Source of the DNA: an uncultured Gammaproteobacteria bacterium
GTDB taxonomy: Bacteria; Pseudomonadota; Gammaproteobacteria; Xanthomonadales; Xanthomonadaceae
Length of the DNA: 38,314 nt
Direction: 5' to 3'
Assembly: GCA_946885735.1 (NCBI GenBank)
Contig: CAMPGW010000018.1
Span: 1-38,314 of the forward strand
Made by a program: the position numbers and the translations under genes. Below are positions 11,764 through 19,216 of the stretch, piece by piece (position 1 is the stretch's first letter; each line of letters starts with the position of its first letter). The notes under the pieces are model-generated. The model saw only the letters and a list, made by a program, of their open reading frames with translations. It did not search any database and was not told the DNA's origin.

Positions 11764-11803
11764 CTGTCACGCCGCGGTCACATGGCCAACAAGCGGCTGT
11801 CAC
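11764..11803 (+). promoter_or_regulatory. Pho-box array in front of the phosphate porin
   Basis: On the plus strand, CTGTCAC (11764-11770), four bases, then CGGTCAC (11775-11781) form a Pho box with 12 of 14 half-site matches. A further CTGTCAC lies at 11797-11803, exactly 22 bases (two periods) beyond the second half-site, with a degenerate half-site in between (11786-11792). This gives up to four half-sites on one 11-base phase, pointing towards the porin. Confidence 0.8.
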
Positions 11804-11884
11804 AATCGCAGGGCAGGCTGGGCGAGCTTCCAGAACGCCCTTGCGGCCGTGTGCCGCTTCCGACCCCACCGAGGAGATCCACCC

Positions 11885-13189
11885 ATGCGTCTTTCCCCGC
11901 TCGCGGCCGCCCTGGCCCTTGCCCTGTCCGGCTTCAGCACGGATGCCCTGGCCACGCCCGACCAGGCGCGGGAGATCGCCGAACTGCGCGCGCAGGTCGA
12001 GGCCCTGATGGCCCGGCTCGAGGAAGTCGAGCAGCGCACCGAAGCGCAGTCCGACGTCAACATCGACACCGCGCAAGCCATCGAACGCCTCGACACCACG
12101 GTTGCCAAGGTCGAGACCAAGGGCGGCCTGAAAGCCAGTTCGCCCGACAAGGCCTTCGAGTTCACCCTCGGCGGCCGCATCCATTACGACGCCTACTTCT
12201 TCAACGAGGACGTCGCCTCGGTCACCAACACCAGCGAGTTCCGCCGCGCGCGCCTCACCCTCGCGGGCAAGGCTTATGGCTGGGAATACAAGATGGAGCA
12301 GGACTTCGGCGCCGGCAGCAACCTCGACGGCCTGCGCGACCTGTACATCGCCAAGGCCTTCTCGAACGGCGGCAAGCTCTTCATCGGCCACTTCAAGCCG
12401 TACCGCTCGATGGAGGAACTCACCAGCTCTAACGACATCCTGATGCTCGAGCGCCCGTTCTCATCCGCCACCGGGCTGTTCGGCGGCCGGCAGTTCCAGC
12501 AGGGCGTGGGTTACATGAAGACCGGCGATGGCTACACCGCGGGGCTGTCGGTGTTCAACCTGCGCGGTGCGGCGACGGCGCGCACCTCGGGTCGCGGCAT
12601 GGCGGGACGCGTGACCTGGGCTCCCATCAACACGGAATCGAGCACGCTGCACTTCGGCGCCTGGGGCAGCCTGGAAGACACCGACGAGGGCAGCCCGAAC
12701 CTGGTGGCGGGCGCCAACTACGCCGGTCGCCGCGGGCCCTCGCTGACGGTCGCGAGCACCGCGGGCGCCAGTGGCGAAACGGTGACCGCGATGGGCCTGG
12801 AGGCCGCCGGCTCCTTCGATTCGCTGTTCTTCCAGTCCGAGTACGCGCGCGCGCGCTTCGGCCAGGCCATTGGCGCCGACCAGGACGTGGAGACCTTCTA
12901 CGTGCAGGGCAGCTGGCTGCTCAACGGTGGGCACAAGGCCTACAAGGCGAGCAACGGCGTGTTCACCAGCCCGAAGGTGGAAGGAGAGCGCCTGTGGGAA
13001 CTCACCGCGCGCTACGACCGCATCGAGAACGAGGACCTGCCCGGCCGCGTCGCCACCACCTGGATGCTGGGCGTGAACTACTACATCAACCCGAGCCTGC
13101 GGATCATGGCCAACTTCGCCCAGGGCGACAACGACCTGAGCGGCGACGAGACCAGCCAGTTCGGCCTGCGCACGCAGTTCGCCTTCTGA
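11885..13189 (+). CDS. Phosphate-selective porin, OprP/OprO family (434 aa)
   Basis: An outer-membrane beta-barrel expected to let phosphate or polyphosphate cross the outer membrane. A signal peptide covers residues 1-22 (cut near DALA-TPDQ). A short coiled coil follows (REIAELRAQVEALMARLEEVEQRTEA), as in Pseudomonas OprP and OprO, then a 16-strand-type barrel of alternating residues. The protein ends in a barrel strand with terminal phenylalanine (GLRTQFAF), the outer-membrane assembly signal. The ATG at 11885 has AGGAG seven to eleven bases upstream. It is divergent from pstS and has its own Pho boxes, which supports a phosphate role. Substrate choice (orthophosphate or polyphosphate) cannot be told from the sequence. 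Confidence 0.92.
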   Translation: MRLSPLAAALALALSGFSTDALATPDQAREIAELRAQVEALMARLEEVEQRTEAQSDVNIDTAQAIERLDTTVAKVETKGGLKASSPDKAFEFTLGGRIHYDAYFFNEDVASVTNTSEFRRARLTLAGKAYGWEYKMEQDFGAGSNLDGLRDLYIAKAFSNGGKLFIGHFKPYRSMEELTSSNDILMLERPFSSATGLFGGRQFQQGVGYMKTGDGYTAGLSVFNLRGAATARTSGRGMAGRVTWAPINTESSTLHFGAWGSLEDTDEGSPNLVAGANYAGRRGPSLTVASTAGASGETVTAMGLEAAGSFDSLFFQSEYARARFGQAIGADQDVETFYVQGSWLLNGGHKAYKASNGVFTSPKVEGERLWELTARYDRIENEDLPGRVATTWMLGVNYYINPSLRIMANFAQGDNDLSGDETSQFGLRTQFAF

Positions 13190-13201
13190 CGATGTTTGCG
13201 G

Positions 13202-13231
13202 GCGCGCGCCGGCAGGGACGCCGGCGCGCGC
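13202..13231. terminator. Perfect 12-bp GC hairpin between convergent porin and nth
   Basis: GCGCGCGCCGGC (13202-13213) pairs perfectly with 13220-13231 around the six-base loop AGGGAC. It fills the gap between the porin stop and the nth stop, which begins at the very next base. There is no U tract on either side. It is probably a shared end signal or an mRNA 3'-end stabiliser. Confidence 0.55.
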
Positions 13232-13870
13232 TCAGGGCGGCGGCGTCTTGAATGGATAGCGGCACAGGTCGCGGATGACGCATTGCCAGCATTCGGGCCG
13301 GCGCGCCTTGCACACGTAACGTCCGTGCAGGATCAACCAGTGGTGCGCGTCCTGGCGGAATTCCGGCGGCACCGCCTTCATCAGCTTGTCCTCGACCTCG
13401 CGCACGGTCGCGCCCGGTGCCAGCCCGGTACGGTTGGCGACGCGGAAGATGTGCGTATCCACCGCGATGGTGGGCTGGCCGAAAGCGGTGTTGAGCACCA
13501 CGTTGGCAGTCTTGCGTCCGACGCCCGGCAGGCGCTCGAGCGACAGGCGATCTGCCGGCACTTCGCCGCCGTGCTGTTCGATCAGGGCGCGGCAGGTGGC
13601 GATCACGTTCGCCGCCTTGGTGTTGAACAGGCCGATGCTGGAGATGTAGCGGCGCAGGCCGTCCTCGCCGAGCGCGAGCATCGCCTGCGGCGAGTCGGCC
13701 ACCGCGAACAGACCGCGCGTGGCCTTGTTGACGGACACATCGGTCGCCTGCGCGGACAGGATCACCGCCACCAGCAGTTCGAACGGCGTGCGGTACACCA
13801 GTTCCGTCGTCGGATGCGGGTTCAGTTCGGCCAGCCGGGCGAACAGCTCGCGACGCGCCGCCGGCCTCAT
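13232..13870 (-). CDS. nth: Endonuclease III, DNA glycosylase/AP lyase (212 aa)
   Basis: Removes oxidised pyrimidines and cleaves the abasic site in base-excision repair. The helix-hairpin-helix LPGVGRKTANVVLN carries the catalytic lysine, and the catalytic aspartate is in AVDTHIFRV. The C-terminal 4Fe-4S loop is intact with spacing C-x6-C-x2-C-x5-C (CKARRPECWQCVIRDLC). Length matches the family. The start overlaps the stop of the RnfD-like gene as ATGA. In E. coli nth also directly follows the rnf (rsx) operon, so the neighbourhood is ancestral. Confidence 0.97.
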   Translation of the reverse strand: MRPAARRELFARLAELNPHPTTELVYRTPFELLVAVILSAQATDVSVNKATRGLFAVADSPQAMLALGEDGLRRYISSIGLFNTKAANVIATCRALIEQHGGEVPADRLSLERLPGVGRKTANVVLNTAFGQPTIAVDTHIFRVANRTGLAPGATVREVEDKLMKAVPPEFRQDAHHWLILHGRYVCKARRPECWQCVIRDLCRYPFKTPPP

Positions 13871-14619
13871 GCCCTGGCCCTGGGCGGCAAGGCCCGCTCG
13901 ACCATCGGGACGAACAGGTTCGCCAGGAGGATCGCGCAGGGCAGGGCGGCGTTGCCCGGGAGGGTCGCGGCCAGCAGGCCGGCGATGAGGCCGCACACGC
14001 CGCGCGATGCGCCGCGCACGCCGCTGCTGCCGCCATCGGCGAACACGAAGCCGCCAACCAGCAGGTGAGCGGGCGCCAGTCCGTCCAGCACCGTCGCAGA
14101 CCCGCCTGCGAGCAAGCACCCGATTCCAAGGCCGACGAACCATCCCGCTACGCTGGAGATCGGCGACAGGCGCCGTGCCAGCATCACCAGCCCGCCCGCG
14201 GCGAACGCGAGACTGGTCGCCGTTCCACCCGTCCACGCACCGGTGGCCGGAGCGATCAGGAGCACGAGGGCCACCGCCGCGGCCGCCGGGTGGAATGGCG
14301 ACTGGCCGGTACCGCCAAACGCCTGGTGCACGGCGACGGCGATGAGCGCGGCGAACACTGACGCAACCTGCAGCGACGGATCGACGCAGGAGACCCAGCC
14401 CCAGGCGAGCAGGCCCGCGAACAGCGCGCCGGGGTCCCTGCGCCACGCCCGCCAGTCACGGCCTTGCAACGCCGGCGCGAGGGCCGCGAGCACGATCGTC
14501 GCCGCCACCGCCGCGCCCAGCGCGGCCCATCCTGCCGCCGCCAGCGCCAGCGCCACGAGCCCGGGCGAGAGGCCGAATACGGACCACGCGACCCTGCGCG
14601 CGACGGACGCGCCGCTCAT
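13867..14619 (-). CDS. Shortened RnfD-like membrane protein (250 aa)
   Basis: Resembles RnfD (RsxD), a membrane subunit of the ion-pumping ferredoxin:NAD oxidoreductase. The diagnostic stretch AFGGTGQSPFHPAAAAVAL (residues 100-118) matches the RnfD/NqrB GGxGQNPFNPA motif, with His where Asn is usual. The site where RnfD carries covalent FMN on threonine (SGATPL-type) appears only as GTATSL, with a possible Thr at 135. There are about eight hydrophobic segments. It is about 100 residues shorter than typical RnfD and has only a short region after the flavin site. It overlaps the upstream RnfC-like gene and downstream nth, both by ATGA. Other Rnf subunits are absent nearby. The function of this form is unknown to me. 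Confidence 0.75.
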   Translation of the reverse strand: MSGASVARRVAWSVFGLSPGLVALALAAAGWAALGAAVAATIVLAALAPALQGRDWRAWRRDPGALFAGLLAWGWVSCVDPSLQVASVFAALIAVAVHQAFGGTGQSPFHPAAAAVALVLLIAPATGAWTGGTATSLAFAAGGLVMLARRLSPISSVAGWFVGLGIGCLLAGGSATVLDGLAPAHLLVGGFVFADGGSSGVRGASRGVCGLIAGLLAATLPGNAALPCAILLANLFVPMVERALPPRARA

Positions 14620-15047
14620 CGTTCGTCCCGGTGCTGCTTTCGCGCAAGGGCGCGCGCTATCGCCGCTTCCAAGCCATCCTCGCTGGCGGCCTGCTGCAGC
14701 AGGCGCGCCTCGCGTTCGCGCAACTCCTCGGCGTCGCGCGCAAGGCGGCGCTGCCGCGCGTCGAAGCGCTGGCGCGCGGCAGTGGCCTGCTCGACCAGAC
14801 GTTGGCGCACGCGAAGCTGGTCACGCCGGTCCGCAAGCGTGGCCGCCAACGGCAATCGGCTTGGGCAGGCGGCATCGCAGGCGCCGCAGGCCCGGCAGTC
14901 GTCGAGGCCGAGCGTGAGCGCGCGGTCGTCTTCGCCCATGCGCACGGCGAACCACAGCGCCTGGGGTTGCAGCCCGGCTGGGCACGCCGGGATGCAATCG
15001 CCGCAACGAATGCAAGGCAGGGGATCGGATTCGTTGCGTGCGGCCAT
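14616..15047 (-). CDS. Truncated RnfC-like protein: two 4Fe-4S clusters plus helical tail (143 aa)
   Basis: Corresponds only to the C-terminal part of RnfC. The first cluster motif is C12-C15-C18-C22 (CIRCGDCIPACP), the second C51-C54-C57-C61 (CRACGACDAACP). A long charged helical tail follows (RQRFDARQRRLARDAEELRE), very like the E. coli RnfC tail. The flavin- and NADH-binding domains that make up the first roughly 370 residues of RnfC are missing. The upstream region is the crotonase gene, not a decayed rnfC. The ATG at 15047 lies five bases past the crotonase stop. A plain dicluster ferredoxin is the alternative reading, but the tail and the neighbouring rnfD-like gene and nth argue for RnfC. 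Probably an electron carrier partnering the RnfD-like protein (inference). Confidence 0.78.
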   Translation of the reverse strand: MAARNESDPLPCIRCGDCIPACPAGLQPQALWFAVRMGEDDRALTLGLDDCRACGACDAACPSRLPLAATLADRRDQLRVRQRLVEQATAARQRFDARQRRLARDAEELREREARLLQQAASEDGLEAAIARALARKQHRDER

Positions 15048-15052
15048 GCGGC

Positions 15053-15835
15053 TCAGTCGCCGCGGAACTGCGGCTTGCGCCGTTCCAGGAAGGCGCCGGT
15101 GCCTTCCTTCATGTCCGCGGTGGAGAAGGCGAGGGCGAAGCACTGCGTTTCATAGTCGAGGGCGACATCCAGGGGCGCTTCCGCACCGAGCAGCACCGTG
15201 TCCAGCACGCCGCGCACGGCCTGCGGCGCCGCCGCCGAGAGTTGCCGCGCCAGCGCCATGGTCTCGGCCTCGAGCTCGGCCGCGGGCACGACCCGGTTCA
15301 CCAGGTTGAGCGCGAGCGCGCGCGCCGCGTCCACCGGCGCGCCGAGCAGGCACAGTTCCAGCGCCGTCGAGCGACCGCCCAACCTCAGCAGGCGCTGGGT
15401 GCCGCCGAAGCCGGGAATCAGCCCGAGGTTGACCTCGGGCTGGCCCAGGCGGGCGCTGTCCGCGGCGATGCGCAGGTGGCAGGCCATCGCCAGTTCCATG
15501 CCACCACCCAGCGCGAAGCCGTTGACCATCGCGATGACCGGCTTGCCCAGTGCTTCGATGCTGCGCATCAGCGCCTGGCCGCGTCGCGAGAAATCGCGGC
15601 CCTGCACCGGGGTGAGCCCGTTCATCTGCGCGATGTCGGCGCCCGCCACGAACGCCTTTGGCCCTGCGCCGGTGAGCACGACCACCCGGACGGACGGTGC
15701 GTCGCGCGCTTCGTCGAAGGCGACCTGCAGCTCCGAGATCGTTTTTTCGTTAAGGGCGTTTAACTTGTCGGGTCGGTTGACCGTCACCACGCGGATCGCC
15801 TCGCGATCCTCCACCAGCAGATTCTCGTAGGACAT
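15053..15835 (-). CDS. Enoyl-CoA hydratase/isomerase family protein (260 aa)
   Basis: A cytoplasmic crotonase-fold enzyme, most likely a short-chain enoyl-CoA hydratase. Both catalytic glutamates of hydratases are present: Glu114 in GFALGGGMELAMACH and Glu134 in GQPEVNLGLIPGFGGTQRL. The oxyanion-hole residues lie in AFVAGADI and GGGM. CAGGAG lies five bases before the ATG at 15835. It heads the four-gene run crotonase, RnfC-like, RnfD-like, nth; the five-base and four-base joints imply one transcript. The acyl-CoA substrate cannot be read from the sequence. Confidence 0.92.
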   Translation of the reverse strand: MSYENLLVEDREAIRVVTVNRPDKLNALNEKTISELQVAFDEARDAPSVRVVVLTGAGPKAFVAGADIAQMNGLTPVQGRDFSRRGQALMRSIEALGKPVIAMVNGFALGGGMELAMACHLRIAADSARLGQPEVNLGLIPGFGGTQRLLRLGGRSTALELCLLGAPVDAARALALNLVNRVVPAAELEAETMALARQLSAAAPQAVRGVLDTVLLGAEAPLDVALDYETQCFALAFSTADMKEGTGAFLERRKPQFRGD

Positions 15836-16005
15836 GCGGCTCCTGGGAACTTCGCGGGGCAGCCGGGGTCCGACGATGGGCCCGCCGCCGTGCATGGAAG
15901 GGCGCGCGCGGTATGCCGTCAGTGGCGATTAAGCGCGCGGGCCAGTATCCTAGCGCGTCCTGCGATCCCTGAACCGCCCCCGATTCCCCTCCTGGAGAGT
16001 TCGTA

Positions 16006-16731
16006 ATGAAGTTGCGTTTGCTGGCCGCCTCCATGGCCGCCCTTGCCCTGGCCTCGGGTGCTGCCCTGGCCCAGTCCGCCCCGGCCGCGCCGGCCGCCTC
16101 CGCGGCGCCCGCCGCGAACGACAAGACCACCCTCAGCTACGCGATCGGCTACGACATGGCCCGTGATCTCGCCGAGCGCAAGGTCGAACTCGACATCAAC
16201 ACGCTCATCCGCGGCATCCAGGAAGGCTACGCGAAGAAGCAGCCGACCATGCCCAGCGACAAGCTCGCCGCTTCGCTGAGCGCCTTCCAGAAGCGCATGG
16301 CCGAGCAGGAGCGCGCCGAGTTCGAGCGCGTCGCCGGCGAGAACAAGCGGCGCTCCGACGCGTTCCTCGCGTCCAACCGTTCCAAGCCGGGCGTGACCGC
16401 CCTGCCGAGCGGGCTGCAGTACAAGGTCATCGATCCCGGTTCGGGCGCCAAGCCCACCAACGCCAGCACCGTCTCGGTGCACCTGCGCGGCTCGATCTCG
16501 ACCGGCCAGGAATTCGCCAACACCTACTCGACCAACAGCGCCAAGCCGGCCGAGTTCAAGGTCAGCGAGTTCCCGATCGCCGGCGTGCGCGAAGCGCTGC
16601 TGATGATGCCGGTGGGTTCGCGCTGGGAAGTCTACGTGCCGGCCGAGAAGGCCTACGGCAACGAGCCGCGCTCGCCGATCGGCCCCGGCCAGGCCGTGGT
16701 GTTCGACATCAAGCTGCTCAGCGTCAAGTAA
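16006..16731 (+). CDS. FKBP-type peptidyl-prolyl isomerase-like exported protein, catalytic residues altered (241 aa)
   Basis: A Mip/FkpA-like periplasmic protein. A signal peptide occupies residues 1-23 (ALA-QSAP region), an Ala/Pro linker follows, an FKBP_N dimerisation domain spans about 38-125 and the FKBP domain 130-240. The C-terminal fold is clear (MPVGSRWEVYVPAEKAYGNE, GPGQAVVFDIKLLSVK). Against FKBP12, Tyr26 is replaced by Leu160 (VHLRG), Asp37 by Ala171 (EFANTY) and Trp59 by Val194 (IAGVREAL), while Tyr82 and Phe99 remain (Tyr217, Phe233). The isomerase activity may therefore be weak and the protein mainly a chaperone; this is inference. GGAGAG lies about six bases before the ATG. 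It stands alone, divergent from the crotonase gene. Confidence 0.92.
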   Translation: MKLRLLAASMAALALASGAALAQSAPAAPAASAAPAANDKTTLSYAIGYDMARDLAERKVELDINTLIRGIQEGYAKKQPTMPSDKLAASLSAFQKRMAEQERAEFERVAGENKRRSDAFLASNRSKPGVTALPSGLQYKVIDPGSGAKPTNASTVSVHLRGSISTGQEFANTYSTNSAKPAEFKVSEFPIAGVREALLMMPVGSRWEVYVPAEKAYGNEPRSPIGPGQAVVFDIKLLSVK

Positions 16732-16738
16732 GCCGTTC

Positions 16739-16765
16739 GCCGCGCCGGGACTCTCCCGGCGCGGC
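16739..16765 (+). terminator. Perfect 11-bp GC hairpin after the FKBP gene
   Basis: GCCGCGCCGGG (16739-16749) pairs with 16755-16765 around the loop ACTCT, beginning seven bases after the FKBP stop. No U tract follows; the DUF1289 ATG is 15 bases downstream. It may end the FKBP mRNA or protect its 3' end. Confidence 0.45.
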
Positions 16766-16779
16766 CTCCACCGCTCCGC

Positions 16780-16965
16780 ATGTCCAATCCCTACCGCGCG
16801 GTCCTCAGTCCCTGCACCGGGGTCTGCCACCTCGACGCAAGCGGGCTCTGCGAGGGCTGCCACCGCAGCGCCGCCGAAATCGCCAGTTGGCTGCATTTCG
16901 ACGACGAGCGACGCCTGTACCTGATCGAGGTTGAACTGCCGCGCCGCGAGGCCGAACGGGCATGA
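16780..16965 (+). CDS. DUF1289 small four-cysteine protein (61 aa)
   Basis: A tiny cytoplasmic protein with the DUF1289 pattern: SPCTGVCHLDASGLCEGCHR, then AAEIASWLHF. Cys12, Cys16, Cys24 and Cys27 could bind a metal or iron-sulfur cluster, though the family has no settled function. No Shine-Dalgarno is obvious before the ATG at 16780. Its stop overlaps the NUDIX gene as ATGA, so the three genes DUF1289, NUDIX and sulfurtransferase form a coupled set. Confidence 0.9.
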   Translation: MSNPYRAVLSPCTGVCHLDASGLCEGCHRSAAEIASWLHFDDERRLYLIEVELPRREAERA

Positions 16966-17582
16966 GCCCGCCCGCGGGCAGCCACGACGCCCTCGCCCGC
17001 GCGCTGCATCCGCTTCCCGATCCGCCCCGCGGACCGGCCTGGAACCTGCCCGAACTCGCCGACCTGCTTCCGGACGTACGCCTGCTACGACCGGCCGCCG
17101 TGCTCGTCGGCATCGTCGAACGCCGGGAAGGGCCGCAGGTGCTGCTGACGCGACGCACGCAGGCCTTGCGCCATCACGCCGGCCAGATCGCCTTCCCGGG
17201 CGGTCGAATCGAGCCGGGCGATGCGGACCCGGTCGCCGCCGCGCTGCGCGAGGCGCAGGAGGAAGTCGGCCTCGCCAGCGAGCACGCGCGCGCCCTGGGC
17301 TACCTGGATCCCTTCGCCACCATCACCGGCTTCCACGTGTACCCGGTCGTCGCCGCGGTGCATGCCGACTTCGTGCCCCGGCCGGACCCGGGCGAGGTGG
17401 ACGAGGTCTTCGAGTTGCCGCTCGCCTTCCTGCTCGATCCGGCCAACGTGCGCGAACTGCAGGTGGAGTTCCGCGGGCATCGCCGGACGGTGGTCGAGTT
17501 CGTTCATGCCTCGTATCGCGTCTGGGGCGCGACCGCGGCCATGCTGGTCAACCTCAGGCAACGACTGGAGGGTCAGCCATGA
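16962..17582 (+). CDS. NUDIX hydrolase, CoA pyrophosphatase (NudL) type (206 aa)
   Basis: Expected to cleave coenzyme A or acyl-CoA to 4'-phosphopantetheine and 3',5'-ADP. The CoA-type signature precedes the NUDIX box: LLTRRTQALRHHAGQIAFPGG. The box follows as RIEPGDADPVAAALREAQEE then VGL, with the metal-binding REAQEE glutamates intact. Length is normal for the group. It overlaps DUF1289 upstream and the sulfurtransferase downstream by four bases each. The CoA preference is a family inference. Confidence 0.92.
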   Translation: MSPPAGSHDALARALHPLPDPPRGPAWNLPELADLLPDVRLLRPAAVLVGIVERREGPQVLLTRRTQALRHHAGQIAFPGGRIEPGDADPVAAALREAQEEVGLASEHARALGYLDPFATITGFHVYPVVAAVHADFVPRPDPGEVDEVFELPLAFLLDPANVRELQVEFRGHRRTVVEFVHASYRVWGATAAMLVNLRQRLEGQP

Positions 17583-18436
17583 ACTGGACGTCGCTGGTGG
17601 ATGCGCGCTCTCTGGGCGAAGCCCTGGGCGCTCCCGACCTGCGCATCGTGGATGCGAGGTTCGTGCTGGCCGGAGCGGATGCCGACGCCGGCGAGCGCGC
17701 CTGGCGCAAGGCACACCTGCCGGGCGCGGGTTACGTGCATCTGGATCGCGACTTGTCCGACCTGGGCAAGCCCGCGTCGGAAGGCCGCCATCCGCTTCCC
17801 GACGCCACCGCGTTCCGCGCGGTGCTCGAACGGCTGGGCATTTCGCCTTCCGACCAGGTCGTGGTCTACGACGCCGCCGATGCCGCGATGGCGGCCGCGC
17901 GTTTCTGGTGGCTGATGAAGTTGCTCGGGCACGCACGCGTGGCGGTGCTCGACGGCGGATTCGCGGCCTGGCAGGCGCAGGGGCTTGCGCTGACGGCGGA
18001 CGCGCCCGCGCCGGTGCGCAGCGTCTACCCCGGCCAGTTCGACCGCCGCATGATCGCCGGCACCGGGGAGGTCGAGTCGGCGCTCGCGCAGGGCGCCGCG
18101 CTGTTGCTGGACGCGCGTTCCCCCGAGCGTTTCCGCGGCGACGTCGAACCCCTCGATCGCGCCGCCGGCCACGTGCCCGGGGCGCGCAACCGGCCCTACG
18201 CAGCGAATGTCGCGGACGGTCGCTTTCGTCCCGCTTCGGAGTTGCGCGCGGACTTCGAGGCCTTGCTCGGTGCGCGTACGCCGGGCGAAGTGTTGCTGGG
18301 CTGCGGCTCCGGCGTCACCGCCTGCCACAACCTGCTGGCGATGGAACACGCGGGCCTGCGCGGCGCGCGGATCTACGCGCCTTCGTGGAGCGGGTGGGTC
18401 AGTGATCCCTCGAGGCCGGTGGCCACCGGCGACTGA
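17579..18436 (+). CDS. sseA: 3-mercaptopyruvate (or thiosulfate) sulfurtransferase (285 aa)
   Basis: A two-domain rhodanese that moves sulfur from 3-mercaptopyruvate or thiosulfate to an acceptor. The N-terminal inactive domain spans about 1-135 and includes VVVYDAADAAMAAARFWWLM. The active domain carries Cys242 in LLGCGSGVTACHN; the CGSGVT loop favours mercaptopyruvate over thiosulfate. The C-terminal YAPSWSGWVSDPSRPV is the usual family ending. It overlaps the NUDIX gene by ATGA, and its TGA stop touches the stop of the convergent isomerase gene with no spacer (TGATCA). Confidence 0.93.
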   Translation: MNWTSLVDARSLGEALGAPDLRIVDARFVLAGADADAGERAWRKAHLPGAGYVHLDRDLSDLGKPASEGRHPLPDATAFRAVLERLGISPSDQVVVYDAADAAMAAARFWWLMKLLGHARVAVLDGGFAAWQAQGLALTADAPAPVRSVYPGQFDRRMIAGTGEVESALAQGAALLLDARSPERFRGDVEPLDRAAGHVPGARNRPYAANVADGRFRPASELRADFEALLGARTPGEVLLGCGSGVTACHNLLAMEHAGLRGARIYAPSWSGWVSDPSRPVATGD

Positions 18437-19186
18437 TCACTTGCCCAGGCGCGCCATCAGGTCGCGCAGCGCGCGCTGGCTGTCTTCGGAATTCCAGCCG
18501 GCAAGGAAGTCCTCGAGTTCCTCCTCGCGGAAGCCATCGAGCGCCGCCACGACATCCGCGCGCGCGAGGTGGCGGGTGGCCAGCATCGGACCCGACGGCA
18601 GGGCCAGCAGCTCGCGCAGCCAATGCGCCGCGCGCACCACGACCTCGCCGGCGTCGGCAAGCTCGTCCACCAGGCCGATGCGCAGCGCCTGCTCGGACTC
18701 GACCATCGCGCCGGCGACCACCAGGCGTTCGGCCCGATGCACGCCGACCACCCGTCGCAGCAGGTACTGGATCGCATCCGGCACCGCCAGGCCCACCTGG
18801 GTTTCGTTGAGCCCCATGCGGAAGGGACCACGCGCCATCACCCGATAGTCGCAGCACAGGGCGAGCACGCAACCGCCCGCGGGGTTGTGGCCGGCAATGG
18901 CGGCCACGACCGGGATCGGCGAACGCGCCAGGGCGCGCGCCGCCTCGAAGAACAGCGTCCAGCAGGCGCGCAGGCCCTCGCGATCCTGCTTCATCAGGTA
19001 GGGCACGTCGAGGCCGCCGGAGAACACCTTCTCGCCGCCCGCCAGCACCAGCCCGCGCGCGCCGTTGCGCGGCGCCGCCTCCACCGCGGCCACCAGCGCG
19101 CCGAGCAGGCCCGGGTCCAGTGCGTTGACCGGCGGCCGCTGCATGCGGATCTCGTGGATGGTGCCGTGCTCGACGATTTCGATCAT
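18437..19186 (-). CDS. Enoyl-CoA delta-isomerase-like crotonase (249 aa)
   Basis: A crotonase-fold protein whose active-site stretch NPAGGCVLALCCDYRVMARG followed by PFRMGLNETQVG resembles eukaryotic delta3,delta2-enoyl-CoA isomerase (ECI1). Only one catalytic glutamate remains (Glu128 in NETQ); the position of the other hydratase glutamate is Val107. That pattern favours an isomerase needed for unsaturated fatty acids over a hydratase. AAAGGA lies about seven bases before the ATG at 19186. It probably shares a transcript with the upstream DUF4139 gene (30 bases away). Confidence 0.85.
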   Translation of the reverse strand: MIEIVEHGTIHEIRMQRPPVNALDPGLLGALVAAVEAAPRNGARGLVLAGGEKVFSGGLDVPYLMKQDREGLRACWTLFFEAARALARSPIPVVAAIAGHNPAGGCVLALCCDYRVMARGPFRMGLNETQVGLAVPDAIQYLLRRVVGVHRAERLVVAGAMVESEQALRIGLVDELADAGEVVVRAAHWLRELLALPSGPMLATRHLARADVVAALDGFREEELEDFLAGWNSEDSQRALRDLMARLGK

Positions 19187-19216
19187 TCGCGAATCCTTTG
19201 CTGTCGGTTGTCGTGC

